From: Micromonospora narathiwatensis
GTDB taxonomy: Bacteria; Actinomycetota; Actinomycetes; Mycobacteriales; Micromonosporaceae
Direction of reading: 5' to 3'
DNA: 64,000 nucleotides
NCBI RefSeq assembly: GCF_900089605.1
Contig: NZ_LT594324.1
Coordinates: 2,356,001 to 2,420,000 of the forward strand
The translations under genes and the position numbers were made by a program. How positions within the stretch are numbered: position 1 is the first letter of the stretch; each line of letters starts with the position of its first letter. Of the stretch, positions 17,309 through 26,150 are shown in pieces. Under the pieces are notes generated by a model. It saw nothing but the letters and a program-made list of their open reading frames with translations. It was not told the DNA's origin and made no database searches.

Positions 17309-17417
17309 TCAGCAACGCCCCGCTGACGTTCGGTTGATCAATCCCGCCGACCGGACGACCGCAACAAAGCGGGACATCGGTCATACTGCTTGACTTAAAG
17401 CAATCGAAAGGAATCTG

Positions 17418-19379
17418 GTGAGCACCAAGCACCAAGAGCTGGCGAACTTCATCTGGTCGGTGGCCGACCTGCTGCGCGGCGACTACAAGCAGTCCGAGTA
17501 CGGCCGGGTGATCCTCCCGCTGACCGTGCTGCGCCGCCTCGACTGCGTGCTCGAACCGACGAAGGACGCGGTGCTCGCCCGGCACCAGCAGCTCAAGGAC
17601 ATGGGCGTGCAGAACATGGACCCGGTGCTGCGCAAGACCGCCGGGCTGTCGTTCTACAACACCAGCGAGATGTCCTTCCGTAAGCTCCTCGGCGACCAGG
17701 ACCACGTCGCGCTCAATCTGCGCGCCTATATCGGCGGCTTCTCGCCCGGCGCGGTGGACGTGCTCGACAAGTACGGCTTCGACACCCAGATCAGCCGGCT
17801 CGCCGAGGCCGGGCTGCTCTATCAGGTGGTCGCCAAGTTCGCCGACATTGACCTGCACCCGGACGTCGTCTCCAACCACCAGATGGGCTACGTCTTCGAG
17901 GAGCTGATCCGCCGCTTCTCCGAAATCAGCAACGAGACCGCCGGTGAGCACTTCACCCCGCGTGAGGTCATCAAGCTGATGGTCAACCTGCTGCTCGCCC
18001 CCGACGAGGACGAACTGATCACGCCAGGCATCGTCCGCAAGGTCTACGACCCGGCCTGCGGCACCGGTGGCATGCTCACCGAGGCCCAGGAACACATCCA
18101 AGCCCACAACCCGCACGCCACCGTCGAGGTGTACGGGCAGGAACTCAACGGCGAGACGTACGCGATCTGCCGCTCGGACATGATGCTCAAGGGAGGCGAC
18201 CCGACCAAGATTGCCTTCGGTAACTCGTTCGGCCAGGACGGCCACGAGGGTGAGCGCTTCGACTACATGCTCGCCAACCCGCCGTTCGGCGTGGAGTGGA
18301 AGAAGGTCGAGAAGTTCATCAAGGACGAGCACGCCCGCGGTCACGCCGGCCGCTTCGGGGCCGGCCTGCCTCGGATCAACGACGGTTCGCTGCTCTTCCT
18401 CCAGCACATGATCTCGAAGATGAAGCGCCCTGAGGACGGCGGCAGTCGCCTGGCGATCGTCTTCAACGGCTCGCCGCTCTTCACCGGTGCTGCCGGGTCG
18501 GGCGAGTCGGAGATCCGCCGGTGGATCCTGGAGAACGACCTGCTCGAAGGCATCGTCGCCCTGCCTGACCAGCTCTTCTACAACACCGGCATTTCCACCT
18601 ACTTCTGGATCCTCACCAACCGGAAGGAGCCGGCCCGCCGACGCAAGGTCGTGCTGCTCGACGGCCGCGACTACTGGACCAAGATGCGCAAGAGCCTCGG
18701 CGACAAGCGCAAGATGCTCACCGACGAGCACATCGCCGAGCTGACTCGCGCCTACGTGGAGGCGCTGTCCATCGCGGACGACCCGGAGCACCCGCAGTAC
18801 GCCAAGGTGAAGGTCTTCAAGACCACCGACTTCGGCTACCAGCGCATCACCGTCGAGCGCCCGCTGCGCCTGCGCTTCGAGGTCACCGAGGAGACGGTCG
18901 CGCTGCTCGCGGAGGCGAAGGCGGTCCTCAAGTACGCCGAGCGGGAGTCGCTGCTGGCGGCGGTGAAGTCGCTGATCGGTACGCAGTCGAGGACGCGGGC
19001 TGAGTTTGCGATGAAGCTGAACGGGCTGGGGAAGCTGCCTGCGGCGGTGGAGAAGGCGGTGTGGGAGGCGTTCTCGGTCAGCGATCCGCAGGGGGAGGTG
19101 CAGACCGACCGCAAGGGCAACCCGCTGCCGGACCCTGATCTGCGCGACAACGAGAACGTGCCGCTGGACGAGGATGTCCACGACTACCTCAACCGCGAGG
19201 TGCTTCAGTACTTCCCCGACGCGTGGATTGACGAATCCAAGACCAAGATTGGTTGCGAGATCCCCTTCACGCGGAACTTCTACGTCTATCAGCCACCTCG
19301 ACGACTGTCCGAGATTGACGGCGAGATTAAGGCGCTTGAGGCAGAGATCCAGACACTGCTCGGCCAGGTGACCAAATGA
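17418..19379 (+). CDS. hsdM: type I restriction-modification methyltransferase subunit HsdM
   Basis: A 653-residue N6-adenine methyltransferase. The N-terminal HsdM helical domain (HQELANFIWSVADLLRGDYK to VILPLTVLRRLDC) is followed by the SAM-binding motif I YDPACGTGGML at about 210 and the intact catalytic motif NPPF at residues 287-290. The long C-terminal part ends in a coiled region (LSEIDGEIKALEAEIQTLLG) that joins the specificity subunit. It methylates adenine in the target site defined by HsdS and is also part of the restriction complex. The GTG start at 17418 follows an AAAGGAA site. The stop overlaps hsdS (ATGA). In contrast to the methylase-like protein upstream, all catalytic motifs are present. 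Confidence 0.95.
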   Translation: MSTKHQELANFIWSVADLLRGDYKQSEYGRVILPLTVLRRLDCVLEPTKDAVLARHQQLKDMGVQNMDPVLRKTAGLSFYNTSEMSFRKLLGDQDHVALNLRAYIGGFSPGAVDVLDKYGFDTQISRLAEAGLLYQVVAKFADIDLHPDVVSNHQMGYVFEELIRRFSEISNETAGEHFTPREVIKLMVNLLLAPDEDELITPGIVRKVYDPACGTGGMLTEAQEHIQAHNPHATVEVYGQELNGETYAICRSDMMLKGGDPTKIAFGNSFGQDGHEGERFDYMLANPPFGVEWKKVEKFIKDEHARGHAGRFGAGLPRINDGSLLFLQHMISKMKRPEDGGSRLAIVFNGSPLFTGAAGSGESEIRRWILENDLLEGIVALPDQLFYNTGISTYFWILTNRKEPARRRKVVLLDGRDYWTKMRKSLGDKRKMLTDEHIAELTRAYVEALSIADDPEHPQYAKVKVFKTTDFGYQRITVERPLRLRFEVTEETVALLAEAKAVLKYAERESLLAAVKSLIGTQSRTRAEFAMKLNGLGKLPAAVEKAVWEAFSVSDPQGEVQTDRKGNPLPDPDLRDNENVPLDEDVHDYLNREVLQYFPDAWIDESKTKIGCEIPFTRNFYVYQPPRRLSEIDGEIKALEAEIQTLLGQVTK

Positions 19380-20644
19380 GCGGTGGCTTGGGCGGCCCAG
19401 GTATGCGAAGAATCAAGACGGTTGTCACCAAGATTGGAAGTGGTAAGACTCCGAATGGTGGTGGCCGGTCTTACCAGGACGACGGAGTTATGTTTCTTCG
19501 AAGCCAAAACGTGCACTTCGCCGGCCTCCGGCTCGACGATGTTGCGTTTATTGGTGAGGATGTCCATCGAGAGATGAGAGCGTCCTGTGTGCTTTCAGGT
19601 GACGTGCTTCTCAATATTACGGGAGCGTCCCTCGGCCGGGTTGCGCGAGTGCCGGACAACTTCGGTGAAGCAAACGTTAACCAGCACGTATGTATTATTA
19701 GGCCAGGTGCTGGGGTCGATTGCCGCTTTCTCGCCTATGCGCTTTCGTCATCGAATGTTCAAGAGCAGATCGCCGCACTGCAAATGGGTGGCAATCGCGA
19801 CGGATTGAACTTCGAACAAGTGGGAAACCTGGCCATTCCGTTACCGTCGGAGACTAGCAAGCAGGAGCGCATCGCCGACTTCCTCGATGCCGAACTGGCT
19901 AGCGTTGATGCCTTGGTTGGGGCTAAGATGCGGCAGATTGCCCTGCTGCATGAGCGACGCGAAGCAATAGTGGCATCGCGTGTTTCGGAGCTATGCAACG
20001 ACCATGGCTCAGTTCCGTTGCGACGGATTTGGTTGGGAATCGAGCAGGGCTGGAGCCCGCAATGCGACGATGCTGAGGCTGACCGCGATAACTGGGCTGT
20101 TCTTCGGACCAGCGCTGTCAGCTCCGGCAGATTCGATCCACTGGCACACAAACGACTTCCAGTCGATGTTCAGCCAGACTTGCGCTATGTCATTAACGAT
20201 GGCGATCTCTTGTTAACAAGGGGAAGTGGCTCTGCGGCGATGGTCGGGGTTGCGGCAGTTGCAGATACAGATGGGAGGCGTCTGCTGCTGAGTGACCTTC
20301 TCTATCGGGTGAGACTGCAGCCGGGGTGGCCAAGCGGGCTAGTGGCCTCGGTGATTGGTAGTCGTCCAGCAAGGGAGCAGATTTCGTTGCTGCTTAGGGG
20401 GCAGTCAGGGCAGACGATTAAGCTGCGCGGCCAAGATGTGGGCGAGATCCTAATCCCTTGTGTACCGCCTGATCGCCGCGGGGCGATCGCAGCCGAGATC
20501 GCGGTCACTTCTACTTCACACGTTAGCGCTGCCAGAAAGATTGAAAATAGCCTTGCCCTCCTGCATGAGCGACGGCGTGCGTTGATTACCGCAGCCGTAA
20601 CCGGACGCCTTGATCTACCAGCGGCTTGGGAGGCGGTCGCATGA
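19376..20644 (+). CDS. hsdS: type I restriction-modification specificity subunit HsdS
   Basis: A 422-residue protein with two target-recognition domains separated and followed by conserved helices. The first TRD runs to about residue 165; the helix repeat QERIADFLDAELASVDALVG and LHERREAIVASRVSELC follow. The second TRD is about 205-365, and the repeat recurs as KIENSLALLHERRRALITAA ending in VTGRLDLP, the standard HsdS C-terminus. It dictates the bipartite DNA site. The gene is visibly richer in A/T at third codon positions than hsdM and hsdR on either side, as expected for specificity genes that are exchanged by recombination. It overlaps both neighbours by 4 nt. Confidence 0.93.
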   Translation: MSGGLGGPGMRRIKTVVTKIGSGKTPNGGGRSYQDDGVMFLRSQNVHFAGLRLDDVAFIGEDVHREMRASCVLSGDVLLNITGASLGRVARVPDNFGEANVNQHVCIIRPGAGVDCRFLAYALSSSNVQEQIAALQMGGNRDGLNFEQVGNLAIPLPSETSKQERIADFLDAELASVDALVGAKMRQIALLHERREAIVASRVSELCNDHGSVPLRRIWLGIEQGWSPQCDDAEADRDNWAVLRTSAVSSGRFDPLAHKRLPVDVQPDLRYVINDGDLLLTRGSGSAAMVGVAAVADTDGRRLLLSDLLYRVRLQPGWPSGLVASVIGSRPAREQISLLLRGQSGQTIKLRGQDVGEILIPCVPPDRRGAIAAEIAVTSTSHVSAARKIENSLALLHERRRALITAAVTGRLDLPAAWEAVA

Positions 20645-23600
20645 GCCCAGTACATGGGGAGCAAACCTTCGAGTCGGCAGTCGAAGGTTCGCTGCTTGGC
20701 TCGGGTTGGCTGCGTGGCGCGTCGAGTAACTGGGACCGGCAATTGGGACTCGACACTGCTGAGCTGTTCGCGTTCGTCGGCAGAACGCAGCCGGACGAGT
20801 GGACGAAGCTGCTGGCCTACCACGGGAACAACCCGGATGAGGCGCAGCGGCACTTCGCTCAGTACCTCGCCAAGCAGGTCGACGAGCGTGGCCCCCTCGA
20901 CGTCCTCCGTCGTGGTGTCAAGGACAAGGGTGTCCTGATCCGCCTTGCCTACTTCAAGCCAGCCCACGCCATCACCGACGATGCGCTCAAGCTCTACCGC
21001 GCCAACCGCCTCACCGTCACCCGGCAGCTCGCCTACTCGACGAGCAACAACAACACCCTCGACCTGGTCCTCTTCGTCAACGGCATCCCGCTCGCCACGG
21101 CCGAGCTGAAGAACCCGCTGACCGGCCAGACTGTCGAGGACGCGAAGGGGCAGTACCGCAAGGACCGAGACCCGAGGGAACTGCTCTTCGCGCGGCGTAC
21201 CCTTGTGCACTTCGCCGTGGATCCCGACCTGGTCTTCGTCACCACGAAGCTGGCCGGCGACAAGACCCGGTTCCTGCCCTTCAACACCGGCTCCGACGGT
21301 CCGGGCGTCTCTGGCGGCGCCGGCAACCCGCCGGCGGGCGCCTCCGGTTATCGCAGCTCGTACCTGTGGGAGCAGATCTGGCACCCGGACACCTGGATGG
21401 ACCTGGTCCGGCGGTTCCTGCACACCGACAAGGAATCGCGGAACCTGATCTTCCCGCGCTACCACCAGTGGCATGCGGTCACCCAGCTCACCGACCATGC
21501 CGCCCGCAACGGTTCCGGCCACAACTACCTGGTCATGCACTCCGCCGGGTCGGGCAAGTCGAACACCATTGCCTGGTTGGCGCACCGGCTCTCCAGCCTG
21601 CACACCGCACCAGCGCTCGACGAGGACGCGCGGGCGAAGGGGCTGCGCCCCAACGAGCCGGTCTTCGACAAGGTCATCATCATCACCGACCGGGTGGTGC
21701 TGGACCGGCAGTTGCAGGACACCGTCTTCCAGTTCGAGCACGTGCCCGGCGTGGTGCAGCGGATCGACAAGGACTCCGCCCAGCTCGCCGCCGCCCTCCA
21801 GGGCGAGACCGCGAAGATCATCATCACCACGATGCAGAAGTTCCCCTACATCCTCGACAAGGTGCAGGGGCTCAAGGGCAAGCGGTTCGCGGTCATTGTC
21901 GACGAGGCGCACTCGTCGCAGTCCGGCGACTCGGCCGCCGCGCTGAAAAAGGTGCTGCTCAAGCTCGGCAGCGACGACGTGGACGAATCGGGCGATCTGC
22001 TCACCGCGTCGGCCCTGGCGCGCGGCCGGCACGAGACGCTGTCGTACTTCGCGTTCACCGCCACCCCGAAGCCGAAGACCCTCGAACTCTTCGGCACGCC
22101 GCACCCGGTCACCGGCAACCCGCAGCCGTTCCACACGTACTCGATGCGCCAAGCCATCGAGGAGGGCTTCATCCTCGACGTGCTGCGCAACTACCTGACC
22201 TACAAGGCGTACTGGAAGCTGGCCAACGCCAACCCCGACGACCCGGAGGTCGACCCGAAGAAGGCCGGCGCCCAGCTTGCCCGCTTCGCCAGCCTGCACC
22301 CCACCATGCAGGCGCAGAAGGCCGAGATCATCGTCGAGCACTTCCGCAAGCACACCGCGCCGCAGCTCGGCGGGCGCGCCAAGGCCATGGTGGTCACCGG
22401 CTCCCGCGAGGCCGCCGTCCGCCTGCACACCGCCATCCGCAAGTACGTCGAGATGCATCAGTACGTCGGCTGCGACTCCCTGGTCGCCTTCTCGGGCGAG
22501 CTGGAAATCGACGGCGTCGAGCACACCGAGGCGCGGATCAACGGGTTCAGCGAGGGCGAACTGCCCGAGAAGTTCGCCTACACCGCCGCCGACGACAAGC
22601 ACGCCGGCACGCCCAGGGCGAAGCAGGACACCGAGTACAAGATCCTGGTCGTCGCCGAGAAGTATCAGACCGGCTTCGACCAGCCGCTGCTCACCACCAT
22701 GTACGTGGACAAGCTGCTCAAGAGCGTCGCCGCGGTGCAGACCCTGTCCCGGCTCAACCGCACCCACCCGCTCAAGGCCCAAGGCGACGTCTTCGTACTC
22801 GACTTCGTCAACGAGGCCGGCGACATCGCCGAGCAGTTCAAGCCCTACTTCGAAACCGCCGCCACCACCCCCACCGACCCCAACCTGCTCTACACCGCCC
22901 AGAACGCGGTGACCGGCTACCCGATCCTGGTCGACTCCGAGATGCAGGCGTACGCCGAGGCGCTGCTCGCCGCCGAGCAGAAGGCGACCAGCGACACCGC
23001 GCTCCAGCGGGCCCACGCCTCCCTCTACCGCTTCACCGAGCCGGCCGTTCAGCGCTTCAAGGCCTTGGCCGAGGACGACCAGGAGGCCGCGGACGACTTC
23101 CGGTCCGCGCTGCGCGACTACACCCGGATGTACGCATTCCTCAGCCAGATCGTGCCGTATCACGATGAGGATCTGGAGCGCCTCTACCTGTACGGGCGGG
23201 CGCTGCTCAACCGGCTGCCGCGTCGGCAGGACCCCTCCGTCGACATCGGTGAGGTGCAGCTGACCCACCTGCGGGTCAGCAAGACCGGCGAGCACGACGC
23301 GTCGCTGTCGCCGGAGGGGGAGCAGATGCTGCCCGGCTTCGTCGGCGGGGGAGCGGGCCGGCAGCACGACCCGGAGAAGGTCGCGCTGTCCGAGCTGATC
23401 GACGCGTTCAACGACAAGTTCGGCATCGGGCTGGGCGAGGCCGACAAGGTCTGGGTCGAGCAGCAGATTGTCGCCCTGGCCGAGGATGGCACGCTCGAAG
23501 CTGCCGCGCTGGTCAACGACGAAAGCAACTTCGGCGTCGTCTGCGACAAGCGGATCGAGGACGTGATCCTGTCCCGGCACGACGACAACGGCAAGCTCAT

Positions 23601-23700
23601 GCAGCGCTACCTCGACGACGACAACCTGCGCTCGCAGCTCAACCAGTTCGCGCGCCGCCAGGCATACCAGATGATCCGCCGCCGCAAGGGCATCGCCTGA
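20641..23700 (+). CDS. hsdR: type I restriction endonuclease subunit HsdR
   Basis: A 1019-residue restriction motor and nuclease. The N-terminal PD-(D/E)XK nuclease has D141 and E155-L-K157 (LDLVLFVNG then ATAELKNPLTG), then the QxxxY-type word AKGQYRKDRDPRELLF. The SF2 helicase core follows: Walker A HSAGSGKSNTIAWLAHRL near 300, DEAH at about 421-424, FAFTATPKPKTLELFGTP, and the later motif QTGFDQPLLTTMYVDKLL with QTLSRLNRT. The C-terminal helical region binds HsdM. It translocates unmodified DNA and cuts at a distance. The start at ATG 20641 was chosen because it overlaps the hsdS stop (ATGA) in the usual way; an upstream in-frame ATG at 20626 lies inside hsdS. Confidence 0.95.
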   Translation: MSPVHGEQTFESAVEGSLLGSGWLRGASSNWDRQLGLDTAELFAFVGRTQPDEWTKLLAYHGNNPDEAQRHFAQYLAKQVDERGPLDVLRRGVKDKGVLIRLAYFKPAHAITDDALKLYRANRLTVTRQLAYSTSNNNTLDLVLFVNGIPLATAELKNPLTGQTVEDAKGQYRKDRDPRELLFARRTLVHFAVDPDLVFVTTKLAGDKTRFLPFNTGSDGPGVSGGAGNPPAGASGYRSSYLWEQIWHPDTWMDLVRRFLHTDKESRNLIFPRYHQWHAVTQLTDHAARNGSGHNYLVMHSAGSGKSNTIAWLAHRLSSLHTAPALDEDARAKGLRPNEPVFDKVIIITDRVVLDRQLQDTVFQFEHVPGVVQRIDKDSAQLAAALQGETAKIIITTMQKFPYILDKVQGLKGKRFAVIVDEAHSSQSGDSAAALKKVLLKLGSDDVDESGDLLTASALARGRHETLSYFAFTATPKPKTLELFGTPHPVTGNPQPFHTYSMRQAIEEGFILDVLRNYLTYKAYWKLANANPDDPEVDPKKAGAQLARFASLHPTMQAQKAEIIVEHFRKHTAPQLGGRAKAMVVTGSREAAVRLHTAIRKYVEMHQYVGCDSLVAFSGELEIDGVEHTEARINGFSEGELPEKFAYTAADDKHAGTPRAKQDTEYKILVVAEKYQTGFDQPLLTTMYVDKLLKSVAAVQTLSRLNRTHPLKAQGDVFVLDFVNEAGDIAEQFKPYFETAATTPTDPNLLYTAQNAVTGYPILVDSEMQAYAEALLAAEQKATSDTALQRAHASLYRFTEPAVQRFKALAEDDQEAADDFRSALRDYTRMYAFLSQIVPYHDEDLERLYLYGRALLNRLPRRQDPSVDIGEVQLTHLRVSKTGEHDASLSPEGEQMLPGFVGGGAGRQHDPEKVALSELIDAFNDKFGIGLGEADKVWVEQQIVALAEDGTLEAAALVNDESNFGVVCDKRIEDVILSRHDDNGKLMQRYLDDDNLRSQLNQFARRQAYQMIRRRKGIA

Positions 23701-23728
23701 CTTTCGACCACAGCCGAGAGGAGGACGG

Positions 23729-24511
23729 GTGTCCCCGTCCGAGCCCCCCTTCCACCTTTGGATTGCCGCGGACGAAACGCGGACGGTGGTCGCTCTCGCC
23801 CCGCTCAAGGTGTCCGGGGCACCGGTCAAGCACGAGTGGGGAAGCATCACGGACCTGCGAGCCGTACCGGTGCCCGAGAAGGCTCCCAACGTCGCCGGCA
23901 TCATCGTGCTCGCCACGCTGGTGCTGATCGGTGCCTTCGGGCTGTGCCTCAGCGGCGCGCCATTCCTGGTGATCTTCTTCCTGGCTGCGCTCGTGTTGGG
24001 CATCGGCCTGGCGGCGGCGTTGTCGAAGGCGTCTCCTTCTCAGGTGGTGGCACCGGACCAGGTAGCGTTCCCGAACCTTCACCAGACGCTCGACGAGGAG
24101 GAGCGCGAGGACTTCCTCGACCTGGTGGAGTCGGCCGAGCGAGCCGGCCGCGCCCTGCCGGGCGTGGAAAGGGTGCTCGATCCGGCAGAAGGAGGAGAGC
24201 TGCTCGCCCAGGTCTTGTGGGAGGCAGCCGACGTGCTCAGCCGCCGGCAGCAGCTACGCCCCCAGGTGGTGCGCCAGCAGCAGCCGACACCGACCGCCTC
24301 GCCGACTAGTCCTGCCGCCCAGGCGCTGGCCGAACAGCGGGAAAAGGCGAGGGCGCTGTGGGAGGAGACCGAGGTGGAGCTGTCCCGGATCCGCACCGCG
24401 ATCGAGCTCGCCGCAGTGGCCGCAGAGAACGCCGCTCACGACCCGAGCGCCCACGATGCCGTTCGTGAGGCGTATCGGGAGTTGGCTGACGTGTACGGCG
24501 AGCGTTTCTAG
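23729..24511 (+). CDS. two-helix membrane protein in the extended RM operon, unknown function
   Basis: A 260-residue protein with GTG start at 23729, preceded by GAGAGGAGG. A soluble N-terminal part of about 50 residues (FHLWIAADETRTVVALAPLK) is followed by two adjacent membrane helices (IIVLATLVLIGAFGLCLSGA and FLVIFFLAALVLGIGLAAAL) and a long C-terminal helical, Gln/Glu/Arg-rich region with coiled-coil character (SRIRTAIELAAVAAENAAHD). It begins 28 nt after hsdR and ends 10 nt before the kinase, so it belongs to the same transcript. No family was recognised. It could anchor the following kinase or sense membrane damage. Confidence 0.7.
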   Translation: MSPSEPPFHLWIAADETRTVVALAPLKVSGAPVKHEWGSITDLRAVPVPEKAPNVAGIIVLATLVLIGAFGLCLSGAPFLVIFFLAALVLGIGLAAALSKASPSQVVAPDQVAFPNLHQTLDEEEREDFLDLVESAERAGRALPGVERVLDPAEGGELLAQVLWEAADVLSRRQQLRPQVVRQQQPTPTASPTSPAAQALAEQREKARALWEETEVELSRIRTAIELAAVAAENAAHDPSAHDAVREAYRELADVYGERF

Positions 24512-24521
24512 GGGGAACCGG

Positions 24522-26138
24522 ATGCAGGCGCAGGAGCGCGTCGCTGAGCGGTACGAGCTGACGTACCCCCTCGGCCACGGAGGTATGGGCGAGGTTTGGG
24601 CCGGCTTCGACGAGAAGCTGGACCGGCCCGTCGCCATCAAGTTCCTCCGCAAGCTCACCATCCCTGAGAGCGAGCGGGACGCCGCGGTCGAGCGGTTCAT
24701 GCGGGAGGCCCGGGTCACCGCACGACTCGACCACCCCGGCGTGCCCAGCGTCCACGACGTGGGCCACCACAGCGACGACCTCTACATCGTCATGCAGCTC
24801 GTGCCGGGCATGCTCCTCTCCGACCTGATCGCCGAACATGGCCGGCTCGCCGTACCCTGGTCTGCCGCCATCGGGGCGCAGATCTGCTCGGTGCTCGCGG
24901 TGGCGCACGCCGCCTCGCTGGTGCACCGCGACCTGAAACCGCAGAACGTGATGGTCACCCCGACCGGTTCGGTGAAGGTGCTCGACTTCGGCGTGGCGGC
25001 GTTGCTCGGTGCTGACGTGCCCAGGCTGACCGCCACCAGCCACACCCTCGGCACGCCCACCTACATGGCGCCCGAGCAGGCACTTAACAGCGCGGTCGGT
25101 CCGCGCGCCGACCTCTACGCGCTCGGCTGTGTCCTCTTCGAGTTGCTGACCGGCGACCCGCCCTACCGGGCCGACAATCCGCTCGGCATGCTGCACCGGC
25201 ACATGAGCGACCCGATCCCGTCGGTCGCTGAACACCGTGCCGGCGTACCCGACGGCCTAGTGCAGCTCGTCTTCCGGCTGCTCGCGAAGGACCCGCAGCA
25301 CCGCCCCGCCTCGGCCACGGAGGTCTACGAGATCCTGGCACCGCTCGGCAGGGTCGAGCAGGACTCGGCCGGAGACCTCGCGATGACCGTCGCCGACGGG
25401 CAGCCGGTCGACCCGACCATGCCCTACCGCTATCCCTTTGGCCCCCTGCCACCCCGCACGCCGCTGCCACCGACACGAGTCGACGTCGTCCAGCCACGGG
25501 TCGCAGCGGAGGTCATCGAGCCGCCGTCCCTCGACGAGCTGGCCGAGGTGGAAGACCGCGCCTGGGAGTTGGCCGAGGAAGAGCGATTCACCCAGGCCGC
25601 TGCCCTGATCGAGACGGCGCTGCGTCCGCTGCGGAAGGGGCATGCCGCCAAGCAGCCGAGGGTCCTGGAGTTGCGGCTAAACCTGGCCAACCTGTACGTC
25701 CTCGCCGGAGCGTTCCGGCAGGCGCTGCCCGAATTCCAGCGACTCATTCCCGACTTGGCCGAACGCCCGGTGCCGGATGAGGAACTGATCTGGCAGTGCC
25801 GGCAGCAGGCGGCGGTCTGCCAGGCGGAGCTGGGCGAGGCAAGCGGCGCCTTGATCGAGCTCCGCGCGCTCCTCGCCGAGGAACAGCAGGTGATGCCGCC
25901 GGACGCGCCGGAGTTGTTCCCGCTACGGCAGCAGATCGCCATGCTCGCCGCCGGCGTAGGCGAGGTGATTGATGCCCGACGTGAGCTGACTGAGCTGTGG
26001 CGTGACGTGAGCGCCCGGTACGGGCCGGAATCAGCGCAGGCGACCGAGATCAAGGCTCTGCTGACTCACCTGGAACGGCTGGGGGAGAGCGTGCCTGGGG
26101 TGGCCGACAGAACTGCTGGACGACACGGGACGGCGTGA
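24522..26138 (+). CDS. serine/threonine protein kinase with C-terminal helical-repeat region
   Basis: A 538-residue Hanks-type kinase. The glycine loop is G18-x-G20-x-x-G23 (PLGHGGMGEVW), catalytic Lys K40 (VAIK), the catalytic loop HRDLKPQN with D137, and DFG at 155-157. The activation segment ends GTPTYMAPEQ. After residue about 290 there is a Pro-rich linker and then a TPR-like helical region (VLELRLNLANLYVLAGAFRQ) to the end. There is no membrane helix in the kinase itself; the preceding gene encodes one. ATG 24522 follows GGGGGAA. It lies inside a restriction operon, between a membrane protein and a RAMA nuclease, which suggests regulation of restriction by phosphorylation. Defence kinases are known elsewhere, but this arrangement is not one I recognise. 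Confidence 0.9.
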   Translation: MQAQERVAERYELTYPLGHGGMGEVWAGFDEKLDRPVAIKFLRKLTIPESERDAAVERFMREARVTARLDHPGVPSVHDVGHHSDDLYIVMQLVPGMLLSDLIAEHGRLAVPWSAAIGAQICSVLAVAHAASLVHRDLKPQNVMVTPTGSVKVLDFGVAALLGADVPRLTATSHTLGTPTYMAPEQALNSAVGPRADLYALGCVLFELLTGDPPYRADNPLGMLHRHMSDPIPSVAEHRAGVPDGLVQLVFRLLAKDPQHRPASATEVYEILAPLGRVEQDSAGDLAMTVADGQPVDPTMPYRYPFGPLPPRTPLPPTRVDVVQPRVAAEVIEPPSLDELAEVEDRAWELAEEERFTQAAALIETALRPLRKGHAAKQPRVLELRLNLANLYVLAGAFRQALPEFQRLIPDLAERPVPDEELIWQCRQQAAVCQAELGEASGALIELRALLAEEQQVMPPDAPELFPLRQQIAMLAAGVGEVIDARRELTELWRDVSARYGPESAQATEIKALLTHLERLGESVPGVADRTAGRHGTA

Positions 26139-26150
26139 GAGGCGAGAAGC

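Noticed and set aside
20302..24003. Very long open frame (over 1200 codons) on the minus strand across hsdR
   Set aside because: It is antisense to a clear hsdR with catalytic motifs; long antisense frames are normal in DNA of this GC content and the translation has no domain character.
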